Positions 24,805 to 32,369 of a stretch of 45,928 bases of DNA are shown piece by piece. The translations under genes were made by a program, and so were the position numbers. Source of the stretch: an uncultured Bacilli bacterium (GTDB taxonomy: Bacteria; Bacillota_I; Bacilli_A; RF39; UBA660); assembly GCA_944371305.1 (NCBI GenBank), contig CALVXM010000007.1:1-45928 (forward strand). Reading direction: 5' to 3'. Under the pieces are notes generated by a model that saw only the letters and a list, made by a program, of their open reading frames with translations, searched no databases and was not told the origin of the DNA. The first letter of the stretch is position 1; each line of letters opens with the position of its first letter.

Positions 24805-25647
24805 TTGTTATTAGATGGTAAAGTTTTAAGTAATAAAATTAAAGATGAATTGACAAAAAAAGTTAAAAATTTTTTAGTTAAACCTTGTTTAGCGGTAATT
24901 CAAATTGGTAATGATGAGGCAAGCAATGTTTATATTAAATCAAAAGAAAAAGCTTGTAATGAGATTGGTATTAATTTTATCCATGCTAAATTTGAAGAAG
25001 ATGTTGATGAGCAAGAAGTGATTAATAAAATAATTGAATTAAATAATGATAAGTATGTTAATGGTATTTTATTACAATTACCAATACCTAAGCATTTTAA
25101 TCAACAAAAATTACTTAATTTAATCGATAAAAATAAAGATGTTGATGGCTTAACTGATATTAATGTTGGATTATTATTTAAAGGAAATAATAATTTAGTT
25201 CCTTGTACACCTTTAGGTATTATTAAATTACTACAAGAATATAATATTGAAATATCAGGTAAACATGCTGTTGTTGTCGGTAAATCCAATTTGGTTGGGA
25301 AACCTTTAGCAATGTTGCTGTTGCAAAATGGAGCAACAGTAACGATTTGTCATTCTAAAACTGTTAATTTAAAAAAATATACTGAGCAAGCAGATATATT
25401 AATTAGTGCGGTTGGTAAGAAAGGATTAATAACTGAGGATATGATTAAAGATAATTCTATAATTATCGATGTTGGTATTAATCGGATTGATGGAAAACTA
25501 TATGGTGATGTTGATTTTGACAATGTTATTGACAAAGCATCATATATTACACCAGTTCCAGGTGGAGTAGGACCAATGACTGTTGCTATGTTACTTAATA
25601 ATGTTATTAAAAATTATGAAAATAATGTTGAAAAAAATTCTAGGTAA
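24805..25647 (+). CDS. folD: Bifunctional methylene-tetrahydrofolate dehydrogenase/cyclohydrolase
   Basis: The 280-residue enzyme oxidises methylene-THF and hydrolyses the product to formyl-THF, working directly with the glyA product. Motifs: the YxxxK catalytic segment VYIKSKEKACNEIGI, LLQLPIPKHFN, the NAD(P) loop VVVGKSNLVGKPLA and TPVPGGVGPMTVAML. I choose TTG at 24805: AGGAG (24791-24795) is 9 nt upstream of it, but directly abuts the ATG at 24796. The protein then begins LLDGKVLS, as family members do. Confidence 0.93.
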   Translation: MLLDGKVLSNKIKDELTKKVKNFLVKPCLAVIQIGNDEASNVYIKSKEKACNEIGINFIHAKFEEDVDEQEVINKIIELNNDKYVNGILLQLPIPKHFNQQKLLNLIDKNKDVDGLTDINVGLLFKGNNNLVPCTPLGIIKLLQEYNIEISGKHAVVVGKSNLVGKPLAMLLLQNGATVTICHSKTVNLKKYTEQADILISAVGKKGLITEDMIKDNSIIIDVGINRIDGKLYGDVDFDNVIDKASYITPVPGGVGPMTVAMLLNNVIKNYENNVEKNSR

Positions 25648-25864
25648 TAATATTAAATACTATCGTTATGCTAAAAAACTTACTCAGGAACAATTAGGAG
25701 ATTTACTTAATGTTAGTTGTAATTATATAGGTAGAATTGAAAGGGGACAACATAATCCTTCTTTAGACAAAATCCAATTAATCGCTGATATTTTAGAAGT
25801 AAAACCATACGAATTATTTAAGGAAAATGATTATAATTTGAAAAATAGAGTCAACTTAAAATAG
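25625..25864 (+). CDS. Small XRE-family helix-turn-helix protein
   Basis: The 79-residue protein is essentially one Cro/cI-type helix-turn-helix (NNIKYYRYAKKLTQEQLGDL ... YIGRIERGQHNPSLDKIQLIA). Its start overlaps the end of folD by 23 bp, in another frame and without a clear ribosome site, so translation coupled to folD is likely. ATG at 25616 is an alternative start. No ligand domain is present. Targets are unknown. Confidence 0.78.
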   Translation: MLKKILGNNIKYYRYAKKLTQEQLGDLLNVSCNYIGRIERGQHNPSLDKIQLIADILEVKPYELFKENDYNLKNRVNLK

Positions 25865-25903
25865 CAATATAATATAAAATTTATAAAAAAAGCATATTTT
25901 ATA

Positions 25904-25932
25904 TTGTCAAATTTGATGAAATATGTTATCAT
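25904..25932 (+). promoter_or_regulatory. tRNA promoter
   Basis: TTGTCA (25904-25909), a 17-nt spacer and TATCAT (25927-25932), with a TG extension. The tRNA begins 18 nt after the -10. Confidence 0.75.
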
Positions 25933-25949
25933 TATATTGCTTGATTTTT

Positions 25950-26026
25950 GGCGACGTAGCTCAGTTGGCTAGAGCACCTGGTTCATACCCAGTAGGTCGA
26001 GAGTTCGAATCTCCCCGTCGCTACCA
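25950..26026 (+). tRNA. tRNA-Met (anticodon CAT), elongator type
   Basis: A 77-nt cloverleaf with encoded CCA. The acceptor stem is GGCGACG / CGTCGCT with one G-T, the D-arm GCTC...GAGC, the anticodon loop TTCATAC and the T-loop TTCGAAT. The anticodon stem (CCTGG/CCAGT) has a C-T mismatch at 27-43, and the T-stem (GAGAG/CTCCC) an A-C mismatch. The first acceptor base pairs with position 72 (G-T), unlike initiator tRNA. A CAT tRNA-Ile modified to lysidine cannot be excluded. Confidence 0.88.
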
Positions 26027-26037
26027 ATTTGTATTTC

Positions 26038-26062
26038 ACTAGGTATCATACCTAGTTTTATT
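26038..26062 (+). terminator. Intrinsic terminator of the tRNA
   Basis: An 8-bp stem ACTAGGTA / TACCTAGT with a 3-nt loop, followed by TTTATTTT. Confidence 0.75.
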
Positions 26063-26170
26063 TTGGTTTGATATTCAAGTTATTTTTCAAAAACATGAAA
26101 ATAATTATAAATATTAAAATTATAAAATTTTTTTAGTAATTTTTTATAAAAACAATTCATAATCAAGATT

Positions 26171-26199
26171 TTGTAATAAATTTTGTATGATGATATAAT
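26171..26199 (+). promoter_or_regulatory. Promoter of the VanZ-family gene
   Basis: TTGTAA (26171-26176), a 17-nt spacer, and TATAAT (26194-26199) with the TGA extension. Confidence 0.7.
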
Positions 26200-26224
26200 T
26201 AAATATAGTGAATAGGAGTTAATC

Positions 26225-26938
26225 ATGAAAAGGAGAAATCTAATTTTTAAAAATATAATTTTAATATTAAGTATTTTAATTTATTTCTTTTTGGTTTTTA
26301 TAGGGACAAACAGATTTATATATAATATCTCATATACTAAAGTTTTAATATTTATGTTACTTATAAGTTTGTTTATTTATATTTATGGAATGATTGATAA
26401 CCAAAGAAAGACTTATCAGAAAAATATAAATATTTATATTGGTCTATATTTGATTTTATTAATTAGTTTAACTTTTTTTATCGGAAGAAGTAATATTAAA
26501 TTTTATAGTTGGGGGAATGCAGGTAATTACGGACTTTTCTATACGATTATTTCACAGCTTAAAAGTGGTAATTTTTCATCAATATTGATAAATATTTTTG
26601 GTAACATGATTGCCTTAATCCCCCTTTCTTTCTTATTGATGATTAAAGATAAAAAATATAATAACATATTTAGACAATTATTAATTATTTTATCAATCAT
26701 TATTAGTATTGAAGTACTACAAGGTTTTACTCATGTAGGATCATTTGATGTTGATGATATCTTTCTAAATTATTTTGGAACAGTTATATTCACTTTTATC
26801 ATCACAAGGTTTTCAATAATAGATAAAATTAGATTACTTTTTTATACTGACTATAAAATTAAAGATAGTATAAAAAATTTATTATTTTATTTAGTAGGAT
26901 TAGCAATAATAATATATATTTTGATACTATTTATTTGA
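26225..26938 (+). CDS. VanZ-family membrane protein
   Basis: The 237-residue protein has about six to seven hydrophobic helices. The VanZ-like core includes NIFGNMIALIPLSFLL and EVLQGFTHVGSFDVDDIFLNYFGT. VanZ relatives affect sensitivity to cell-wall antibiotics such as teicoplanin, by an unclear mechanism. Start at the ATG 6 nt after AGGAG. An ABC transporter follows 67 bp later behind its own ribosome site and may be on the same transcript. Confidence 0.85.
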   Translation: MKRRNLIFKNIILILSILIYFFLVFIGTNRFIYNISYTKVLIFMLLISLFIYIYGMIDNQRKTYQKNINIYIGLYLILLISLTFFIGRSNIKFYSWGNAGNYGLFYTIISQLKSGNFSSILINIFGNMIALIPLSFLLMIKDKKYNNIFRQLLIILSIIISIEVLQGFTHVGSFDVDDIFLNYFGTVIFTFIITRFSIIDKIRLLFYTDYKIKDSIKNLLFYLVGLAIIIYILILFI

Positions 26939-27005
26939 GGGAAGTATTTACTTATTTATTTTATAAATATATAATACATATAACGAGTTATGAAAGGAAG
27001 TAAAA

Positions 27006-27701
27006 ATGAAATTAATAATAGAAAATTTAAAAAAAAGTTTTGATAAAAAAGAAGTTTTAAAAAATATTAATTTTGAATTTAAAAAAGGTAAAATTTACGG
27101 ATTATTAGGAAGAAATGGTGCTGGTAAAACGACATTATTTAATTGCTTAAACGAAGATTTAACTATTGACGGTGGGAATATATACTTAGAAGATAAAATT
27201 AAAAGAAAATTAGAACCAGAAGATATTGGTTATGTTTTATCTATTCCCAATGTACCAGAGTTTTTAACAGGAAGAGAATTTTTAAAATTTTTTATTGAAA
27301 TTAATAAAGACCGCATAAAAAAGGACAAACCAATCGATGATTATTTTGAATTTATGAAAATTGATAAAATGGATCGTGATAAATTATTAAAAGATTATTC
27401 TCATGGTATGAAAAACAAAATGCAGATGTTAGTTAATATTATTGCTAGTCCTAATATTTTATTATTAGATGAGCCATTAACCTCTTTTGATGTTGTAGTA
27501 GCTGAAGAGATGAAACAGATGCTTAAGAGTATAAAAAAAGATCATATTATTATTTTTTCGACTCATATTATGGAATTAGCTCTAGATTTATGTGATGAAA
27601 TAGTAATTTTAAACAAAGGGATGTTAGAACAAATTCCAAAGGATGATTTGGACGATAAAGAATTAAAAACTAAAATCATTGAAGCTTTGAAGGAGGAATA
27701 A
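27006..27701 (+). CDS. ABC transporter ATP-binding protein
   Basis: The 231-residue ATPase has Walker A LLGRNGAGKTTLFN (about 34-47), a signature SHGMKNKMQM, Walker B ILLLDEPLTSFD and the switch histidine FSTHIM. It ends 1 bp before the permease gene, so both form one unit. The sequence resembles the BcrA/YhaQ-type ATPases that partner with large two-part permeases. The substrate is unknown. The VanZ neighbour hints at envelope stress or drug export, which is only suggestive. Confidence 0.88.
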   Translation: MKLIIENLKKSFDKKEVLKNINFEFKKGKIYGLLGRNGAGKTTLFNCLNEDLTIDGGNIYLEDKIKRKLEPEDIGYVLSIPNVPEFLTGREFLKFFIEINKDRIKKDKPIDDYFEFMKIDKMDRDKLLKDYSHGMKNKMQMLVNIIASPNILLLDEPLTSFDVVVAEEMKQMLKSIKKDHIIIFSTHIMELALDLCDEIVILNKGMLEQIPKDDLDDKELKTKIIEALKEE

Positions 27702-27702
27702 T

Positions 27703-29280
27703 ATGATAAAATCATTTATTACATCTTTCAAATTAAAAAATACTTATCGTGTTAACAGTGTTATTTATTCGATAAGACAATTTCCATTTGTTAAAAAAAT
27801 TTTACCTAATACTTTGTATAAGAATAAAGTTTTAAAAATAATTGGTAATATTATTAGTGTAATTATTGAGCTTTGTAGTATTTTCTTAGGTAAATTCCTT
27901 TATCTTTGGCTATGTATTGTTTCAATTGTTGGTTTATATAAAACTAATCAAGCTACAACTTTTATTCATATCTTTACATTTTTAACTTTAGCTGGAGCCT
28001 TTTTGAATACCTATATGTTTAATCCTACTAAAGACAAATATTATGCGATGATGATAATGAATATGGATGTTAAAAATTATACTTTGTCTAACTATTGCTA
28101 TGCGATGATTAAAGTTTTTGTAGGCTTTTTACCATTTACAATAATCTTTGGTATTATTTATAATATACCATTATTTATTAGTTTATTGATGCCATTATTT
28201 GTTATATGTGCAAAAATGTGTTTTAACGCTTATACTTTAATTAAATACGATAAATCTAATTTAGTTATTAATGAGAATACTCTTACCAAAACATTTTGGA
28301 TTGTAATTATTGGTTTAGTTGTATTTGCTTATGGATTACCTTATTTAGGATTAAGCATTAATTATTTTATTTTTATAATTATTTTTTTAGTTAGTCTTGT
28401 TTTAAGTATTTATAGCTTTATAATAATAAAAAAATTCGATAAATACAAATCACTATATAAAAAATTATTGACTAATGAAAATGTTTATGCCGTAGAGAAT
28501 AATAACAGTGCTAAAACTATAAAAGAAAATACAGTTAAACAAATAACTTTAGATACTAATTTTACAAGTAATAAATCCGGTTTTGCTTATTTTCACGAGT
28601 TATTTGTCAAAAGACATAGTAAAATTTTGACTAAAGCTATTAAGAAACAATCTATTTTTATTGCTGGTGTAATTATAGTAGCTATCTTTTTAGTTTTAAC
28701 TAACAAAGATTTAGCTAAACAAATTAATAGCATATTACTTGTTTATTTACCTTATTTTGTTTTTATTATGTATATGTTAAATCGAGGAACAACTTTAACA
28801 CAAGCTATGTTTATGAATTGTGATCATAGTATGCTAACTTATAGAATTTATCGAACCCCTAAAGTTATTCTAGGATTGTTTAAAGAAAGATTAAAAACTT
28901 TAGTTTTTATTAACTTGATACCGGCAATTTTAATAGGCTTTGGTTTGGTTATTTTGTTATATTTAACAGGTGGGACCGATGAAGTTTTAAATTATTTAGT
29001 TTTATTTATATCAATTATCGCAATGAGTATTTTCTTTTCAGTTCATTATTTGGTTATGTATTATTTACTTCAACCTTATAATATCAATACAGAAATTAAA
29101 AGTAGTACTTATAGGGTCGTTCAAATGATAACTTATTTTGTTTGTTATTTCATGATAGATCAAAAAATATCAACTTTATATTTTGGAATGGGAACAATTA
29201 TCTTCAGTATTTTATATTGTTTTATATCTTTAGTTATTGTTTACAGATATGCTCCTAAGACTTTTAAAATTAGAATTTAA
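27703..29280 (+). CDS. ABC transporter permease, 525 residues
   Basis: The large membrane protein has about twelve predicted helices in two halves, separated by a hydrophilic stretch at about 250-300. It is 2 nt from the ATPase gene (GGAGGAATA ribosome site) and must be its membrane partner. I recognise no substrate-specific motif. Similar permeases in Firmicutes are unassigned exporters. The next gene has its own promoter. Confidence 0.75.
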   Translation: MIKSFITSFKLKNTYRVNSVIYSIRQFPFVKKILPNTLYKNKVLKIIGNIISVIIELCSIFLGKFLYLWLCIVSIVGLYKTNQATTFIHIFTFLTLAGAFLNTYMFNPTKDKYYAMMIMNMDVKNYTLSNYCYAMIKVFVGFLPFTIIFGIIYNIPLFISLLMPLFVICAKMCFNAYTLIKYDKSNLVINENTLTKTFWIVIIGLVVFAYGLPYLGLSINYFIFIIIFLVSLVLSIYSFIIIKKFDKYKSLYKKLLTNENVYAVENNNSAKTIKENTVKQITLDTNFTSNKSGFAYFHELFVKRHSKILTKAIKKQSIFIAGVIIVAIFLVLTNKDLAKQINSILLVYLPYFVFIMYMLNRGTTLTQAMFMNCDHSMLTYRIYRTPKVILGLFKERLKTLVFINLIPAILIGFGLVILLYLTGGTDEVLNYLVLFISIIAMSIFFSVHYLVMYYLLQPYNINTEIKSSTYRVVQMITYFVCYFMIDQKISTLYFGMGTIIFSILYCFISLVIVYRYAPKTFKIRI

Positions 29281-29308
29281 TTAAATAATTTTATATTATG
29301 AATATTTA

Positions 29309-29317
29309 TGTTATAAT
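29309..29317 (+). promoter_or_regulatory. Extended -10 promoter of the lipoprotein gene
   Basis: TGTTATAAT ends 18 nt before the ATG, with GAGGTGAT between. Confidence 0.6.
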
Positions 29318-29335
29318 TTAAAAAGAGGTGATTTG

Positions 29336-29872
29336 ATGAAAAAGTTTTTGGTTTGTTTATTTATTTTAACTACTGTCTTATCTCTAACTGGCTGTGGTAA
29401 TGACAAACAGCCTTCTATCGAGGAAGAAACTGTTTATAGTGAGGAAGAAACTGTTCAAATTTTAACAGCAAAATTTAATACAGAAATTATCGAAAATGGA
29501 ACTGAAACTCCTGTCTATGATGAAAATTTAACAATTAATAATGATACTTATTTTTATAATCTTTTTGAAGATATAAATTATTATATTAAACCAGTGAAAT
29601 TCACCGAGGATATTGAAAAAGATGTAGCAAAATCAAGTGTAATATATTACTCTATTGATAGCGAATTTGAAGATATAGCTTTAAAGTATGTTAAACATTT
29701 AATAAAAGCTAACAAAATTGATATTTCTGCCTCTGAAATCGATGAGGCTTTAGAACAAGCAAAAAAATTATCAGATGATGAACTTGAGTATGATGGCAAA
29801 AATGGTTTACTTATTAAATATTATGAAAAAGATGGAAATAAGTATTATGAAATTACTAGAGTTTATGAATAA
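29336..29872 (+). CDS. Small surface lipoprotein of unknown function
   Basis: The 178-residue protein has a lipoprotein signal (MKKFLVCLFILTTVLSLTGC) whose lipobox LTGC places lipidated cysteine at residue 20. The rest is acidic, glutamate-rich and soluble, with no domain I recognise. The start is the ATG at 29336 behind GAGGTG. It is monocistronic with its own promoter and terminator. Confidence 0.8.
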   Translation: MKKFLVCLFILTTVLSLTGCGNDKQPSIEEETVYSEEETVQILTAKFNTEIIENGTETPVYDENLTINNDTYFYNLFEDINYYIKPVKFTEDIEKDVAKSSVIYYSIDSEFEDIALKYVKHLIKANKIDISASEIDEALEQAKKLSDDELEYDGKNGLLIKYYEKDGNKYYEITRVYE

Positions 29873-29897
29873 AAGCAAATTTGTGTTGCTTTTTTTC
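29871..29897 (+). terminator. Intrinsic terminator of the lipoprotein gene
   Basis: An 8-bp stem AAAAGCAA / TTGCTTTT followed by TTTT, overlapping the stop codon. Confidence 0.75.
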
Positions 29898-29998
29898 ATT
29901 TTATTTTTTTATATAATTGAATTATAGTTTGATATGTGTTAAAGTTTAAATGTAGAATAAATAATATATAATTATTAATAGAAAGTAGGCATAATTAG

Positions 29999-30130
29999 AT
30001 GTTAGAAAATAAGAAAACATCATCATTAGCCAATAGCACACATGGGGGGGGGCAGAACTTTTATAAAGTAAATTGCTATTTGTTTAAAATAAACAAATTA
30101 CCTCACATTAAAAATGTAACTTATTATTAG
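29999..30130 (+). CDS. Small frame in leader A, 43 residues (MLENKKTSSLANSTH...)
   Basis: It begins MLENK-K-TSS-LANSTH like its partner at 45534, then GGGQNFYKVN against KSDNNLYRLK. K/R, V/L and F/L exchanges suggest the peptide, not only the DNA, is conserved. A ribosome site GAAAGTAGG lies 9 nt upstream. In this copy the stop seen in copy B is TGC, so the frame runs on to TAG at 30128. That TAG is in frame with the broken gene that follows. No hydrophobic segment or known domain. Confidence 0.45.
   Translation: MLENKKTSSLANSTHGGGQNFYKVNCYLFKINKLPHIKNVTYY
30044..30052 (+). repeat. Run of nine Gs inside the small frame
   Basis: A G9 homopolymer in very AT-rich DNA, absent from the matching leader at 45.5 kb. 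Such tracts can slip and switch reading frames. Confidence 0.9.
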
Positions 30131-31166
30131 AATAAAGGTGATACGATATCAGAAAGTGAAATCGCGTTATGGTATGTATGGATACCAAGATATACATACA
30201 CGATAATTTAATGGCAATAATGAAGGTGTTAAAAGGCAAGTAATCGATGTTAAATTTGAAAATGGAACTAATAGTAGTGGTACAGTTGAATGTGTTGATA
30301 ATGTAACAGGTAGTGGAGAAACTAGTGAGGTATGTACGGATAGTAAAAATGGAAGTATAATAAATGGAACAAGTACCTATACCCATCCAGCTTTCACTTT
30401 TGGTTCAGAAGAATTAACAGGCTTTTGGGTTGGAAAATTTGAAATTAGTACCATAGATGCAACATGTAACGCAACACCAAATGAAACTAATTGTGATAAA
30501 GTATTACCGATAACAATAAAACCAGGCGTAAGTAGCTATAGTTATGCTAGTAATTATCATATTTTTGAATCAATTAAGAAGATAAATGAAGATTATAATC
30601 TAAATGGGGATTCCCATATGATTAAGAATATGGAATGGGGAGCAGTAGCATATTTAAAACAAAGTCAATACGGCTTAGAAGATGTAGATATAGCGATAAA
30701 TAATAACGGAACAACATATTATACTGGTGGTGGCGCTAGTAATGCTTATAAAGATAATATCACACAATCAACAACCGGAAATATCTATGGTGTATATGAT
30801 ATGAGTGGCAATGATTGGGAAAGAGTAATGGGAAATGTAGTAAATAGTAGTGGAGAATTTAGTCTTGGTTATTCTGGCTTTACGGATGCCCCAGATGTTA
30901 AATATTATGATAAATATACATATGGAAGTTTAAACACAACATATATAAGAGGAAAATTAGGAGATGCAACAAAGGAAACTTTAACTAATTTTGGAAGTAC
31001 TACAGGGGGATGGCACAGTGATTATGCTAGTCTCGCTTATTCTACCTATCCGTGGTTCATTCGTGGCGGTTACTATGACAATGGTTCTGCTGCAGGTGTA
31101 TTTAACTTTCATTACTATGGTGGCAATGCTTATGGAAACTATAGTTCTAGAGCTGTTTTGTCATAA
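30131..31166 (+). pseudogene. Broken pilin-type surface protein with C-terminal FGE/C-type lectin-like domain
   Basis: In frame after the TAG at 30128, the sequence reads NKGDTISESEIALWYVWIPRYTYTI, then meets TAA at 30209. One extra A near 30205 shifts the frame. Without it the protein continues FNGNNEGVKRQVIDV and runs unbroken to 31166. The rest includes GFWVGKFEIS, NMEWGAVAYLKQSQYG, YGVYDMSGNDWERVMGN and the C-terminus RGGYYDNG...SSRAVLS. These are hallmarks of formylglycine-generating-enzyme/C-type-lectin-fold domains. No N-terminal prepilin or signal sequence is present, though related proteins often have one. An ATG at 30618 could start the last 182 residues, but no ribosome site is seen. 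Confidence 0.75.
31053..31166 (+). other. Variable-region-like 3' end of the lectin-like gene (DGR target pattern)
   Basis: Codons after CGT GGC GGT are TAC TAT GAC AAT, later AAC TTT CAT TAC TAT, then GCT TAT GGA AAC TAT. Nearly all changeable positions are NNY codons giving Tyr, His, Asp or Asn. This is expected when AAY codons of a template repeat are mutagenised at adenines. No reverse transcriptase or template copy is in the window. Confidence 0.5.
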
Positions 31167-31196
31167 GAATTCAAATGATATATTGAATTCTTTTTT
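31165..31196 (+). terminator. Intrinsic terminator of the lectin-like gene
   Basis: A 10-bp stem AAGAATTCAA / TTGAATTCTT followed by TTTTTT, overlapping the stop codon. Confidence 0.85.
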
Positions 31197-31238
31197 ACCT
31201 TCTTTTTACACATCCATATTTTCTTTTAAATATCATTA

Positions 31239-31247
31239 TGCTATACT
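31239..31247 (+). promoter_or_regulatory. Extended -10 promoter of lepB
   Basis: TGCTATACT ends 18 nt before the signal peptidase ATG. Confidence 0.5.
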
Positions 31248-31265
31248 AAATTATAGTGATGCTAT

Positions 31266-31787
31266 ATGGATTTAAGAGGTTTTAAAGAATTTATCAAAGA
31301 CTTTATTAAAATAGCTATTTTAGTAATAGTTATCTTAGCTATTTATACTTGGGTAATTAGTTTACAACAAGTGATTGGTTCTAGCATGAGTAACACTTTA
31401 AATAATGGTGATATGGTTTTACTATTTAAAGCTAAATATAAATTTAGTGATGTTAAAAGGTTTGATGTTATATCATTTTATTATGATGAGACTAAATATT
31501 TAATTAAAAGGGTAATTGGACTACCCGGTGAACATATTGCTTATAAAGACAATAAGTTATATGTCAATGGTGAATATGTCGAAGAAAATAGAGATTTTAT
31601 TACTGATGATTTTGATTTAAAACAACTAGGATATGATGTTATCCCTGATGATATGTATTTTGTTTTGGGTGATAGTCGTGAAAATAGTTTGGATAGTAGA
31701 GAAATAGGATTAGTGGCCAAAAAAGATATTGTTGGTAAAGTTGTTGTTAGAATTTGGCCGATTACAGGTATAAAACTAGTTAAATAG
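31266..31787 (+). CDS. lepB: Signal peptidase I
   Basis: The 173-residue membrane serine protease cleaves signal peptides of exported proteins. It has one N-terminal helix (about 15-35), the serine motif GSSMSNTL (normally SMxPTL; Pro is Asn here), the catalytic lysine in YLIKRVIGLPGE and the box VLGDSRENSLDSREIG. The serine-lysine dyad is intact. The ribosome site before the ATG (AGTGAT) is weak. The next gene lies 10 bp away behind AGGAGG and is co-transcribed. Confidence 0.93.
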   Translation: MDLRGFKEFIKDFIKIAILVIVILAIYTWVISLQQVIGSSMSNTLNNGDMVLLFKAKYKFSDVKRFDVISFYYDETKYLIKRVIGLPGEHIAYKDNKLYVNGEYVEENRDFITDDFDLKQLGYDVIPDDMYFVLGDSRENSLDSREIGLVAKKDIVGKVVVRIWPITGIKLVK

Positions 31788-31797
31788 GAGGAATTTG

Positions 31798-32187
31798 ATG
31801 TCTTATATTAAATTTAAAGAATTAACAAAGTATTTTGATTTTAAATATGAAATATTACCAAAAGATTTACCAGAATATGTTTTAGAATATTCTTATGATG
31901 ATGAAAAAATATTATTAGGTTATAAAAATAATCGTGATTATATTATGTTTACTAATCGAAGAATGTATTTATTTGACCGTGATGTAGCAGGAGTGTATTA
32001 TAAAAAAATTCATATTATTCCTTATCGCTCAATTTCTAGTGGGGCTATTAATTTTAAACCTGGGAAAGCTGAATTACTGTTGTCGTTAGATAGTGGTTAT
32101 CAATTACACATTAATTTTATTGCAATGAATCATGACAAAAAAGAGAATTTAAAAAAGATTTATAAGATCATGTTTAGGGATAAATAA
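31798..32187 (+). CDS. Bacterial PH-domain protein
   Basis: The 129-residue cytoplasmic protein resembles the bacterial pleckstrin-homology domain (YvbH-like): LLGYKNNRDYIMFTNRRMYLFDRD, IPYRSISSGAINF and a C-terminal helix. Function in bacteria is unclear. The start at 31798 follows AGGAGG. It follows lepB by 10 bp. Confidence 0.75.
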   Translation: MSYIKFKELTKYFDFKYEILPKDLPEYVLEYSYDDEKILLGYKNNRDYIMFTNRRMYLFDRDVAGVYYKKIHIIPYRSISSGAINFKPGKAELLLSLDSGYQLHINFIAMNHDKKENLKKIYKIMFRDK

Positions 32188-32369
32188 ATCTTTTTTTATA
32201 ATTTGTTTTTATAATTTATCTGATTTTGAAAATTATGGCAAAAAATAGCAGTAAAATCAAAAATCTATGTATAAAATACTTGATTTTTTCTTAATTTTTG
32301 ATATTATATAATTACGTTCGACAATTTTTTTGCCGTAACGAATATTCATATTACAGGAGGGGAAATTAT

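Larger units (their letters stand above)
29967..30130 (+). repeat. Leader module copy A (promoter, small reading frame, conserved tail)
   Basis: The first 77 bases (29967-30043) match 45502-45578 at 67 of 77 positions by eye, without gaps. The final 43 bases (30087-30129) match 45628-45670 at 39 of 43. The middle differs in length and sequence. The -10 TATAAT is 32 nt before the small frame's ATG in both copies. Here the module leads into a broken lectin-like gene. Confidence 0.8.

Noticed and set aside
30108-30386. Open frame of 92 codons on the minus strand
   Set aside because: It is antisense to the lectin-like pseudogene, has no ribosome site, and its composition follows from the sense strand's repeats of Thr and Ser codons.
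29967-31166. A complete diversity-generating retroelement
   Set aside because: Only a target-like 3' end is present. No reverse transcriptase, accessory protein or template repeat is in the window.
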